Positions 12,001-23,130 of a stretch of DNA of 64,000 nt are shown here, one piece after another; within the stretch, counting starts at the first letter, position 1, and each line of letters starts with the position of its first letter. The notes beneath the pieces are model-generated. The model did no database searches. It was not told the DNA's origin and worked only from the letters and a program-made list of their open reading frames with translations. The stretch covers positions 80,107,239-80,171,238 of the forward strand of contig CM040430.1 in NCBI GenBank assembly GCA_022702705.1, written 5' to 3'. Origin of the DNA: Papilionanthe hookeriana x Papilionanthe teres (taxonomy: Eukaryota > Streptophyta > Magnoliopsida > Asparagales > Orchidaceae). The translations under genes were made by a program, and so were the position numbers.

Positions 12001-12627
12001 AGGAAAAACTTCAAAAATAAAATGCGCCACAACTAGAAAACACTCACTGGCCAAGAAAATCGACCAAGGAACAACATCAGAGGTTACCAAATCCATAAGG
12101 AAGAAGATGGAAACCTTACAGAGAAGGAAGGCACCACCAGATAGAGCATTATAAAAGATTATATATATACTAAGTACACTTACCTTATTTTAAGTTAAAG
12201 ATAAATGAGGATCATTCGTCTCCCTTCTCATCACATATTCCTTCTTTATTTCTATATCTCTAGGGAATCTCCTTCTATTGACTGTCAATTGCTTTTACAT
12301 ATTTTTGTATGGATATTTAGGTCCGGATATCTCCTTTGTTATTATCTTATGTGTTCTTAACCTCTCAGTATTATTTTGTCTTATAAAATATGCACCTCTG
12401 TCAGTTCAATGAAAAGATCATCCACATGCCCCTCTAATAGCTGGCCTACCAAACCATCATGATATAAGAACAAGGATAAAAATAGGAAGTAAAGAATTGA
12501 GATGGACCTGTCCTTTGCCTAAACTCAACATGTCTCCTGTAAATCCTTATATTCGATTGAGAACTAGGTTGTAAAGGACTAAGTTGATCCTATTACCATC
12601 AAAAGACATATTAAAGTCCAATCACAA
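12001..12627. other. Unassigned spacer in Athila 3' region
   Basis: There is no recognisable coding frame. The first ~150 bases may be the 5' end of the LINE ORF1 scrap, because it follows the gag-like ORF start. The rest is AT-rich with no clear repeat match in the window. Confidence 0.4.
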
Positions 12628-13010
12628 CAAGACGCCTAAGGATTTGCCTCCCTCAAATTATATAATCATAATCAAAACAAAGCTATCACTACACAATCAT
12701 AAACATTAACACTCCAATACAAACAATCTATAAAACAAAAACAACAAACACTAATACAAACTTATAAACTTGATTTGCCTCCCAAGAAGCGCTTAGTTTA
12801 ACGTTCAACCCGACAACTAAGGATTTACCTCACTCAAATCACATAATCCTAATCAGTACAAAACAATCACCACACAGTCATAAATGTAATAATCCAATAC
12901 AAACAATCCACAAAACAACTACAACAAACACAAACTTAAACTTATAAACCTGTAAAAATGGGTTGTCTACAAAAAGCAGTTAGTTTAACATTCTCAGCTC
13001 GACGAATCCA
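12628..13010. repeat. Tandem duplication, two ~190-bp units after Athila pol
   Basis: Units at about 12628-12815 and 12816-13010 share CTAAGGATTT.CCTC.CTCAAAT, CCAATACAAACAATC and AACTTATAAAC. Each is followed by a GCGCTTAGTTTAACGTTC-like phrase (12790; degenerate at 12975), which in Athila elements lies just downstream of pol. This supports the element assignment. Confidence 0.75.
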
Positions 13011-13072
13011 AATATTTATTCAGGATGATCCAACATTAAAATTTCATTTATCGTCGATCTCTCTCCTCCTAA

Positions 13073-14100
13073 TTAGGGTTTAAGTCTCTGTCGATTCACT
13101 TTAAACAGCCTCCCACTCGTAGGATCTTTAATATCAATTGCACCAAAACGATAAACTTTTAATACAGTAAATGGTCTTGACCACACGGATATAATTTTTC
13201 CAAAAAATAATCTCAATCGTGTATTGTATAATAATACCTCATGTTCAGGCTCAAAATTTTTCCTAAGAATCCCTTGATTGTACCACATTTTCATTTTCTC
13301 TTTATAAATTCTTGCCTTTTCATAAGATTCTTGTTTAATCTCATCGAGTTTATTTAACTATAGTAACATTTTCTCACAAACTTCCTTCATATTTTAATTA
13401 AACTCTTTAACAACCCAATAAGCTTTATATTCTAATTTCACTGATAAGTGACAAGTTTTGCCAAATATGAGCCTATATGGAGACATTCCTATACTTATTT
13501 TATTAGCAGTCTTATAAGCCCACTATGTATCATCTAGTCTCAAAGACCGGTTATTTCTATTAGTATTAACATTTTTTTCTAAAATCCTTTTGACTTCTTT
13601 GTTATATACTTCTGCTAAACCACTCGTTTGAGGATAATATGTCATAACAATCCTATATTTAATTCCATATATGGTAATTAATGCCTCAATCTTTTTATTC
13701 CTAAAGTGGCTTCCCCCATTGCTAATGATTACTCTCGGCATACCAAATCTACTAAAGATATTCTTATTTAAAAATTTGGCTACATTAGGAGCATCACATT
13801 TGATAGATCTGCTACCTCAATCCTTTTTGAGACATAGTCCACAACTATCAAATGTATAAATTCCTTAACGAACAAAACCACAAACATAAAAAATTTCAAT
13901 CTCCAAAGTAAAATTTAAAAGCATTTCATTGCGCTTAAAATTATCACCCACTCTCTAAAATCTATCACAAGATTTAATATAAATATTCACATCCTTAAAT
14001 AAAGTAGGTCCATAGAATCTTGATTATAAAATCTTAGAAGCAGTTCTATATACTCCAAAATGTCTCCCAAATTCAGAATCGTGACATTTCTAATAACTTC
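13073..14100 (-). pseudogene. Athila integrase, broken
   Basis: Pieces of the integrase lie on the minus strand. The catalytic-core part at 13523-13741 holds ISNGGSHFRNKK and YYPQTSGLAEVYNKEVKRIL. The C-terminal part at 13073-13294 holds ILRKNFEPEHEVLLYNTRL and ends in NRQRLKP, with no chromodomain. In the family the first segment reads ISD.G.HF. The second Asp of the D-D-E triad is therefore Asn here, while the Glu in AEVYNKE is kept. Frameshifts separate the pieces. Integrase inserts element cDNA into chromosomes; this copy is dead. Confidence 0.8.
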
Positions 14101-14245
14101 AAGAGTTTCACACCTCCTAATCAATTTATCTTTACATTTTCTGTATAATTATGAGTCGTCCTACAAGTAATATCTAGCACCACGAACGAATTTCTTCTAT
14201 TGATTATATGTCAGACTATGGGGTATATACCACGGAATGTACCAT

Positions 14246-15840
14246 TCAATAATAACAAACATCAGGAAAATTCTCATTGATATCATTGATATCATCTTCA
14301 TAATCACATGAATTCTCCTGATCCAATCTTGATAAATAGCTTGCTATTTGATTCTCAATACCTTTCATATCCACCACTTTGATATCAAACTTTTGTATTA
14401 AAAGGACACATCTAATTAATCTTGGTTTGATGCCCTTTTGACATGAGATATCAAATAGTAGAATGATCAGTATAAACAGTGCATTTAGTATAATTAAATA
14501 GGGCCTAAACTTATCAAATACATATATTATATTGAAAAGCTCTTTCTCAGTAGTAGTATAATTAATTTGAGCTTCATTAAGGGTTTTACTGGCATAGTAT
14601 ATAATAAAAATTTTATTGTGTTGTTGTCCTAATACTGCCCCAATAGCATAGTCAATTGCATCGCACATTAACTCAAATAAATTCTCCCAATCATGTGAGA
14701 CAATAATAGGAGTTGTGACTAATTTCTCTTTCAAAGTATTAAAGGCATTTAGATATTCATGGTCAAAATTAAAAAGTGTATCCTTTCTTAAGTGATGGCA
14801 TAGAGGTTTAGCGATTTTAGAAAAATCATTAATATATCATATATAGAATTCAGCATGTCTCAAAAAACTTCTAGCTCCCATCACAATAGTAGACGAGGGA
14901 AGTTTTTCAATAACTTGAATTTTTGTTTGATCCACTTCCACCCCTCTTTCAGATATTTTATGTCATAACACAATTTCTCCTGAGAGCATAAATTGATACT
15001 TCTCCCAATTAAGAATAATGTGGGTCTCTTTACAGCGTCTTAGTACTTTAACCAGATTATCGAAGCAAGGGTTAAATGAAAACCAAACACTGAAAAAGCA
15101 TCCATAAAAATTTCTATTTGTTCTCAATTAGGTAACAAAAAATTAACATCATGCACTATTAAAATGTAGCTGGTGCATTGCATAACCCAAAAGACATTCT
15201 ACGAAAAATAAAAATACCAAAAGGACTTGTGAACGTTCTCTTATTTTGATCTTTAGGAGCTATAAGTATCCGATGATACCCCAAATATCCAACTGAAAAG
15301 CAAAAATATGGATGACTAGCTAGCCTATCCAACAGCTAATCCAAAAATGGTAAAAGAAAGTGATCTTTCCTAGTAACAGAATTTAATTTACTATAATATA
15401 TACATATATGCAATCTCATCACATTTTTAGTGGAAATTAATTCATTTTGTTCATTTACAGATATCATCACTCCCCCTTTCTTAGGAACACGGTGAATAAA
15501 GCTAACCTAGGTACTATCTGATACGGGATAGATAATACCTGCATCAAGTCATTTCAATATTTCATTTTTAACTACTTTCATAATTGGGTTTAATCACCTT
15601 TGAGGATTTGTCTGGGGTTTATGATTATCCACTATTAGAATCCTATGCGTACATGTGGAGGGACTAATTCTCTTTATATCTATTAAGGTCCATCCAAAAG
15701 CTTTCTTGAAATTTTTTGGAATAATCATTAATTTTTTCTCTAGTGAATAAGTCAAATTTGAGGATATGATAACTGGTAAAGTAGATATTTTCCCCAAGAA
15801 AGCATGCTTTAAGTATTTTGGAAAAAACTTCATCTCATGT
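14246..15840 (-). pseudogene. Athila reverse transcriptase and RNase H, broken
   Basis: Segments follow in order on the minus strand. The N-terminal part at 15594-15833 has FPKYLKHAFLG, LPVIISSNLTYSLE and GWTLIDIKRISPS. The core at about 15420-15560 has VPKKGG. The active-site region at 15094-15105 reads MDAF where the family has MDDF. The RNase H side at 14246-14734 has CDAIDYAIGAVLGQ, YYASKTLNEAQINYTTTEKEL and DKFRPYL. It carries stops and frameshifts as well as the lost catalytic Asp. The wording matches Athila pol closely. The enzyme would copy element RNA inside cytoplasmic particles. Confidence 0.88.
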
Positions 15841-16089
15841 TCATGGGGTTCCTCAATAGAAAGAATAAGAGGTTTACTATTTTATGTTAAATCTAGAATC
15901 TCAAATCTCTCCCGAACAATTTTTGTGATCATTAATCAATAGAGCTGATTCACCACTAGAATCTATGAAATTCTCCTCATCCAGATTTTGCTCTACTGAT
16001 TTAACTTCACAACTTTCTCAGAAATTGATACTACACAACTAATCAATCAAATTCATCTAAAAACATGCATCTTTATTTGCTTCAGAAGG

Positions 16090-16275
16090 AAAACTCAGAT
16101 TTTATAACATTAAAAGTTACTTCCTGATCTTTTATTCTCAAAGTTAATTCTCCTTTTTGTACATCAATCATAGTTTGACTAGTGGATAAGAAAGGTCAAC
16201 CTAATATAATCATAATTTATGTATATTCCTCTATATATAACACAATGAAATCAATAGGTAAGATAAATTTGTCCA
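16090..16275 (-). pseudogene. Athila aspartic protease, C-terminal part
   Basis: On the minus strand the segments LPIDFIVLYIEEYT, MIILG, PFLSTSQTMIDVQKGELTLR and QEVTFNVI appear with one or two stops between them. This is the flap and C-terminal half of the plant gypsy retropepsin, which normally cuts the Gag-Pol polyprotein. The catalytic DTG part upstream (16280-16700) is too decayed to point to. Confidence 0.7.
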
Positions 16276-16713
16276 CATTAATTAAAACATCCTCCATAAC
16301 CCCATTGGGATAAGTGATCGATCGATCAACAAGCTGAAGGATTACAGTGGTAGGAGAAACCTCTCATACTCTTAACATTTTGAAGATAGAAAATGAAATA
16401 GGTTCATATTGACTCCTAAGTCACAAAATGCTTTTCCATAAAATGTTTTTCCAATGACACTCGGAATAGTAAAGCTCCTAGGATCCTTAAGCTTCTGATG
16501 AAGCTTCTTCTGAATGATTGCGCTGCACTATTCCTTGAGTACAACTATCTCAGAATCTCCAAACTTTCTTTTCATATTAAGAATGTCTTTCATAAGCTTT
16601 GCATAACTAGACATTTACTTCAGATCCTTAGCAAAAGGAACATGAATAGTTAGTTTCTTAAGTGCTTCCAAAAATCTCGAAAATTATTGATCTGATTTTT
16701 ATTTTTGAATTAT

Positions 16714-17405
16714 TTAAAGAAATGGAGGTGGTTGTATTTCTAAATTAATCTTAGTTGGTGAGAATATTTTTTCTAAGTCTTTGAAAATATCTTCCATGGG
16801 TTTTTCAAGCTCCGAGTTCTCTTTCTCCAATTCAAGATCGTTTTGAACTACCTCCTTCAGTTCTCTTCCACTCTTTAACTTAACAGCTTTAACATGCTCA
16901 CTATTGTTCTCCTTAAGGTAAATCTCAGTATTGCTATGAAGAGTAACTTGAGTTTGATTGCTAAGAGAGCTAACAATTTTTCCTAACTGGTTCTCTACGT
17001 TTCCAATGGCTACACCTTGATTTTGTTGTTGATTACCCATTTACAAAACATCTTCCTTCCAAGACAAATTCTTCTCCTTAAATTGTGGGTTGGAGTTATA
17101 TCGAGGAGGATAATAACGTCTATAGTTAGTACTATCCTAGTTGTTCCAATTTCCTATAGGATTTTCTTGATTATTTCCCCATTATTGGTTTCCTCCGTCA
17201 GGGTTATTATTCTAATTAAAATTAGGATGGTTTTTCCAACCTGGGTTATATAAATTGGAATAATGGTTTTTAGGTATATTGTTTATCACATTTAAAGTGT
17301 CAAAAGATGAAGTTTTAGCTTCAATTAATTGTCCAAATGAATTTTCCTCAATTACAATAGACACTTGAGGTTATTGATCCAACATTGGTCTAGCATCTTA
17401 GATAG
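16714..17405 (-). pseudogene. Athila gag C-terminal region
   Basis: The 108-residue frame at 16714-17040 starts MGNQQQNQG and has a coiled-coil-like stretch (NVENQLGKIVSSLSNQ), SNTEIYLKENNSEHVKAVKL and LKSGREL, the usual Gag-to-protease linker of Athila. Upstream (17040-17400), with stops, the frame reads NLYNPGWKNHPNF, NNPDGGNQ and YYPPRYNSNPQF. That NPGW.NHPNF motif is characteristic of Athila Gag after the capsid. The N-terminal half of gag is missing because family L sequence starts at 17419. Confidence 0.85.
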
Positions 17406-17418
17406 AGCTACAACTTGA

Positions 17419-18290
17419 TGTCGGTCATTTTTTTTAATATAAAATAATAATGTGATTTTAATTTTAAAAATATGATTCTTTATTTTGAAGAACAACGAGA
17501 CCAGATAGATCTCATATATCTAATAGTTTAAATAGCTGAGCACGATACCACAATTTATATATTATCTCGAAAGATAAGTGTATCACTTGTTAGTAGACTT
17601 AACTATTTAAACTTAGAAGTTTTTGACTCTATTTTGTTCTGTGAATTTTATAGCCGATAAATTTCCCTATCTAATACATAAATTAGACATGTTTCGATTA
17701 ATCGAAATTCTTAATTCCCTATAGAGGTAAGCCCCTATTGTAATTACATCTTACGCAACCTAAGTCACCTCAAAAAACTCTTGATTAAGATCGGGATTTC
17801 GTCTTTAAGAATTCAAATTTTAGGTTTTCATGCTTGCTTATACGAATATCAAATGGGAAAGGCTCAATTTAGAACAATTATTTTTAGAACCCAAAGGAGT
17901 GAAGAGTATGAGATGTCGAAGATACTGAAGAAGCTTCAGTAACATTTCAAACTAACTTATAGTTTGGTTTTACATCTTTGAAAGAGAGATTATATTTAAT
18001 GTTTCAATCCTGTAAATTATTAAGACATTCAAAGTTTATATCTGCACGACATATATAAATAACGCGAGAAGATATGAGGATTTATTTCGTAACGAATGAT
18101 GACCTCGAAATCCTAGAAAGAGTTTAGGACTTACATTGTTCGATATATAATTGTACGAATTCCTAAAAGATAGTGTGAGAATTTACGTCGTACCAGACGA
18201 ACAATCTCGAAGTCCTTTGGGTGTATGTTTTTTATGTCTATAGAAGTTCAGTTGAAACTCCTTCCACTTCTTGTTGTCGTCTTGATCGCT
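17419..18290 (+). mobile_element. Family L fragment, 5' ~0.87 kb (copy 3)
   Basis: It starts TGTCGGTC, the family 5' terminus. It then aligns with 58807-59700 and 32640-33480: GATCTCA.AT, the TTCCCTATA.GG.AAGCCCCTAT...TAATTACATCTTA run, ACTCT.GAT.A.GATC, and the GGATTT.TC.TACC...AACAA.CTCGAA blocks near 18080-18215. Past about 18290 the similarity to copies 1 and 7 fades. It interrupts the Athila gag at its left edge. Confidence 0.65.
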
Positions 18291-19640
18291 GCCCGGAGAT
18301 AGAATCATCACTCGACCACGTTGTTGTCTTGTTATGTGAAAAGAGAGAAAAAGAAATCATGCCTCGAACGGCCTATCCTAGGGCTATATATAAACATGTT
18401 ATAATTGCGATGACTAAAAGTAAATGGTATAGATGGATATGTACAATAAAATGCAATAGGAGAAAGCGAAAAGAAATTGTGTGGTAAAGTACAATAAAGA
18501 AAGAAAAGAACCATGTAGTAAAGTAAAATAACAAAGAAAAGATTAGGACATACTTGACTTATTATGTTAATGCTTAAAAGCAATTACCAATTAGAATATT
18601 ATAAGTGTATAAACATTAAACAAATAAATTCAAGCATGAAAGAATAAACAGTAAGCATATAAAAAAAATCAGAATGGTGAAATAAAAATTGAATTTTAGA
18701 AATAGACTCAACTATAGACTTTTTATTCTCTATAATCCCATAGGCAATCGAGATGTCAAAGTTTATATTCTAATATCGAATAGCAGCTACCAACTAGACA
18801 CTCCTTAAGGCTAAACAACTACTAATCTCTAACAGCTAATTAATAAGTGAACATATAAGGGTCATTAGTCACATGTATCATATATATGTAATGTTGTTGT
18901 GTGTGTGACGCTTCTGTATATGTATGGTTTCTATAATTCTGTAATTTTCCAACCTTCAGGAACTAATATTATAAAGAAACAGTTCACAAGTCTTTCAGCA
19001 TTATGATTAAAGCCATCAAAAAACCTACAGGAGTGGAAAGGGCAATCTTACTAATCGAATATTAATTTAGAAATTTCAACTATAAAAGCAAGAATATAAT
19101 CATTTTCATCATTGCTATTACCCCGCATTTTCCGACTTATAAGTCATTTTGATATTTCATATGCATATCTAAATAAATGAGAGCTTGCTATTCAACATGA
19201 GGCAGGCACAAAATATAAATTCCCAAGAAAAATCCACATGTTAAAATTTCTTTATTTTAGAATTTACATCAGCAAGTAGCTAGCCTTATCTTTTTTTTTT
19301 TTATGATATTAAGACTTATGCATAATATAAAGTAGCTAGCTATCAAGTCACAACCTCAAAAATGGTTCGAAATTTAAAGTAGAATTGTTGTAAACCCCAA
19401 AGTGATTAATAAAAATTAAAGAAAATATAGCAGCAGTTTCTTTAAATAAAGCCATGAACCAGCAAAGCCGCAACTTTCCAAAATAAAACAAAGGAAATAT
19501 GGTTGCGATTTTTTTCCAAAATATTCAAAATATAAAGCAAAAGAAAAGCTAGTTGCCATTACCTTATATAATTTCAGCAAGTTATCTACATATAAATCAA
19601 CTAATTCCTAAATACTTAAAAAAAGCAAACTGAAACTTAG
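18291..19640. other. Unassigned AT-rich stretch
   Basis: No coding frame or repeat match is recognised. A few tens of bases near 18370-18420 resemble 33650-33700 (TATCCTA.GG.CT.TATA), so family L copies 3 and 5 may share a continuation that copies 1 and 7 lack. Confidence 0.4.
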
Positions 19641-20147
19641 GTATTAGAAATGTCGACACATAGGAATCATATGTTTTATATGTAAAAATATAATTTTGGA
19701 GTATTTTACAATACCGGAAAAGAGATCAACAACCACTATGGGAAGAAGAACTACAAGCAATACGAAGGCAATCATATAGATTCCAACAAAGACAAATTTA
19801 TTAGGTGAAAGAAGACACACCATTTTCATTAGTTAGAGAAATTTTGGGTACAAATGATTCAAAAATGAAGACAGTAATGAACATCTCCCATTGTCTTCCT
19901 ATGATGAATAATTTCAATAGTTTCCCACTTTCTAGAACATTGGGAGTAGCTGAACAGCTGGATGGTAGAAAGAGAAGGAACAAAAGAAGCAAGAAATAGT
20001 TCATCCAGGCTCCTCAAACTTCCCAAGTTCTGAGAATCTCTTAACATTATCTCGTGTTCATAACATCCAGGTTTTCATACCAACTCCAAATACAATTTTA
20101 GTAAACACTAGGATCCTGAATTGTAAAAAAAAAAAAAAACTTCCTCC

Positions 20148-20162
20148 TCTTTGTATGAGAAT
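20148..20162. repeat. Left target-site duplication of the RTE LINE
   Basis: TCTTTGTATGAGAAT, identical over 15 bases to 21640-21654, directly beside the (ACA)n tail of the insertion. Confidence 0.93.
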
Positions 20163-21639
20163 ACAACAACAACAACAACAACAACAACAAAGCCTTAATC
20201 CCACTAAGTGGGGTCGGCTACATGAATCCTTTTTCTCCATTGCGTCCTATTTAGTGTCAAATTTTCGTTTAATTCTAATAAATTAAGATCATTTTTTATG
20301 CAATAAGCCCAAGTTTTCCTAGGTCTGCCTCTGCCTTTCTTAACATAAGTTGTATTTAAAACATCTACTCTCCTAATCGAATCATCAGGTGGTCGACGTT
20401 TAATGTGTCCAAACCATCTAAGGCGACTCTCTCTAATTTTATCCGTCACCGGTGCAACTCCAACCCTATTACGGATATATTCATTTCGCATTTTGTCTCT
20501 AAGTGTAAAGCCACTCATCCATCTAATCATTCTCATCTCGGCAACACTTAACTTAACATTATGCTTCTCTTTTAAAGGCCAACATTCAGCACCATAGAGC
20601 ATTGAAGGTCTCACCACCATCTTATAAAATTGTCCTTTCAGTCTAAGCGGTACTTTTCTATCACACAATAGGCCGGACGCATTCCTCCACTTCAACCAAC
20701 CAACCTGAATTCTACTATTAACATCCCCATCTATATCACCATCGCTTTGAACAATGGACCCGAGATATCTAAATCGTTCACACCTTTTAATAATTTGATC
20801 ACCCAAAGTTACACTTCGTCACTAGACCTACTATTACTAAAATTACATTCCATGTATTCAGTTTTAGTTCTACTCAAACGAAGACCTTTAGACTCCAATG
20901 TAGACCTCCATAATTCAAGTTTTTCCTGGACTTTTTCTCTTGTCTTATCCACTAGGAGGATATCATCAGCAAAAAGCATACACCAAGGTACATCCTCTTG
21001 TAAATGGCCGAGTAAGGCCATCCATAAATAAAGCAAAAAGATATGGGCTTAAAGCCGATCCTTGATGTAAACCAAGGAAATAGTAAAATACTTGGTCAAT
21101 CCTCCTTCGGTACGAACACATGTAACAGCTCTAGCATACATATCTTTAATGACTTGAATATAAGTCATATCAACACCTTTCTTCTCAAGGACTCTCCAAA
21201 GAACATCTCTAGGAACCTTATCGTAAGCTTTTTCTAAATCAATAAAAATCAAATGTAGATCTTCCTTATTATCTCTGTACTTCTCCATCAAACCACTCAA
21301 TAAATGTATAGCTTCCATGGTAGACCTGCCCGGCATAAATCCAAATTGATTATGAGAAATCTTCGTAATACGTCTTAACCTATGTTCAATTACCCTCTCC
21401 CATAACTTTAAAGTATGACACATCAATTTAATTCCTCTATAATTTGCACACTCTTGTGCATCTCCTTTATTCTTAAAAATGGGGACCAAAATGCTCTTTC
21501 TCCACTCCTCAGACATCTTTTTTGTTTTTAAAATAATATTAAAAAGTTTAGTAAGCCAGGAAACCCCTAAATCACCTAAACATTTCCACACTTCAATTGG
21601 GATAGCATCAGGTCCTACAAACTTTCCCCCCCTTGGTTT
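20163..21639 (-). mobile_element. RTE-clade LINE, 5' truncated
   Basis: The 3' end carries nine ACA units on the plus strand (20163-20189), i.e. a (TTG)n tail, next to GCCTTAATCCCACTAAGTGG, the usual 3' end of plant RTE elements. Coding remnants on the minus strand are reverse transcriptase segments at 21049-21639: GPDAIPIEVWKCLGD, LVPIFKNKGDAQECANYRGI, FGFMPGRSTMEAI and FIDLEKAYDKVPR. The catalytic FADD is at 20962-20973, and the C-terminal region at 20204-20806 includes RFRYLGSIVQSDGD, SMLYGAECWPLK and RLRWFGHIKRRP, ending in ADPT. The 5' half, including the endonuclease, is absent, as expected from incomplete reverse transcription. At least one frameshift lies near 21040. A perfect 15-bp target duplication flanks it, so it is fairly young. 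Confidence 0.95.
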
Positions 21640-21654
21640 TCTTTGTATGAGAAT
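21640..21654. repeat. Right target-site duplication of the RTE LINE
   Basis: TCTTTGTATGAGAAT, the partner of 20148-20162. It fixes the 5' truncation point of the LINE at 21639. Confidence 0.93.
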
Positions 21655-22917
21655 GAAGGAACAAAAACTAGAGAGGCCAAAGTAAGAAATTTCTAAAAGC
21701 AGCAATGGGGTTACCTTTGTCTTAATATCAATTACAAGAATTACTCCATTTCTAATACCATATAACAGAATATTTTCGGATATATCAAATTATTGTGACA
21801 GACATCACTTTTAGAGCAATACAAAGGAAATAACCCTCTTATCTCTAAATTTATCAAAAAAACACCAAAATTGGATCCCATTGCTGCAAGGGAGGAAAAA
21901 AAATTCACAAACATACTTAAACTTCATGTATTTACATGTATACAATTTGATAATTTTGACATGATAAGAAAATTTTGGGTAACGTAGAGAAAAACATTTT
22001 AGTGTTAGATATGTAAATATATAAAGCAATAGGGTGATATATATGTAAACATCCTCATAAATTGCTAACAGAATTGAAGTATCCCTGAAGGCGTATGAAA
22101 GTGAATAGCAAATTTGTAAATAGGTAGTGCAAGTAATCTGTATATAGTTATTTCTAAAAGATATTACATCCCAAAGATGAATATAATTCATTGAAAATGA
22201 AAGATTTACGTACATACCACTCAATTCCTATACATTTACATGCCTAACATTTAAACTTTCAATTTCTTCTTACATACAAACCACCATACATGTATACCAT
22301 AAATATTAACCATACCTCCAGATTATTCATTTTTTTTAAAAATTCTGAGCTTTTAAAGTCACTGGTCATAGGCAATAAACATTTATAGTTATGTTCATAC
22401 CAAACAATTACCATATGCTTAGATATAAAACACCAGAGCTTTAATTTATACATACGTGTTATCCTTTGCAAGAGATGTTGAAACTGCAAAGGCAAATTTT
22501 AATGCACGTGAATGAACTATAATTGTTCTCAAAAGAAAGAAATAGCTGATTCTGGAAGCATGGGACTTGCAGGACCTGACCAACTATTTGGTTTAAGAAT
22601 CGTTTGAGGAATGGAAGCAAATTCATAATTAATTTGACAGATTTTCAATCGAAGGTGCAAAAGTTTCCTGCATGTTATTTTTCTACCATCAATCAAGTAA
22701 CCATTCACCTCCAATTATCAATACAGAGATGCATATATATAATCATAAGAACTTTAAAAAAAACTGTACCCATACGATGTAGATGAAGACATACATATAA
22801 ACCTACGAAAAGATGGAACACCATAAGATATACCTATTCCAGGTAATATATATATGTACGAATTATAAATCTGAAATCAAGGAAGAATGAAATGTGTATA
22901 AGCCCATATATAACTTA

Positions 22918-23110
22918 TGTGTCGCTGCTTGGCCTAGTGGGGCAGGGGCTTCTGTAAGACCCCGAGGTCAGTGTTCGAATCCCACCCGTGGCGTGGGGGA
23001 ATTCGGTCTGTTTAGGCAAATGGCGCGGGCTCTCATCATGGGGCCTAGCGCATGGGAAATCGATATTTGGGCCTCTGCCAAATATCGGTTTCCCTTTCAA
23101 AAAAAAAAAT
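22918..23110 (+). mobile_element. tRNA-derived SINE
   Basis: It holds a perfect RNA polymerase III A box (TGGCCTAGTGG, 22930-22940) and B box (GTTCGAATC, 22973-22981) at tRNA spacing, then about 110 bases of unrelated body, then a run of ten A at 23100-23109. The body after the B box does not fold back into an acceptor stem and there is no 3' CCA region, so it is not a functional tRNA gene. A TA array follows the tail. No clean target duplication was found. The start is placed a few bases upstream of the A box and is approximate. Confidence 0.85.
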
Positions 23111-23130
23111 TATATATATATATATATATA

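Noticed and set aside
22918..23000. A tRNA gene
   Set aside because: The pol III boxes are perfect but there is no acceptor stem closure or 3' tRNA end, and a long body with an A tail follows; this is a SINE.
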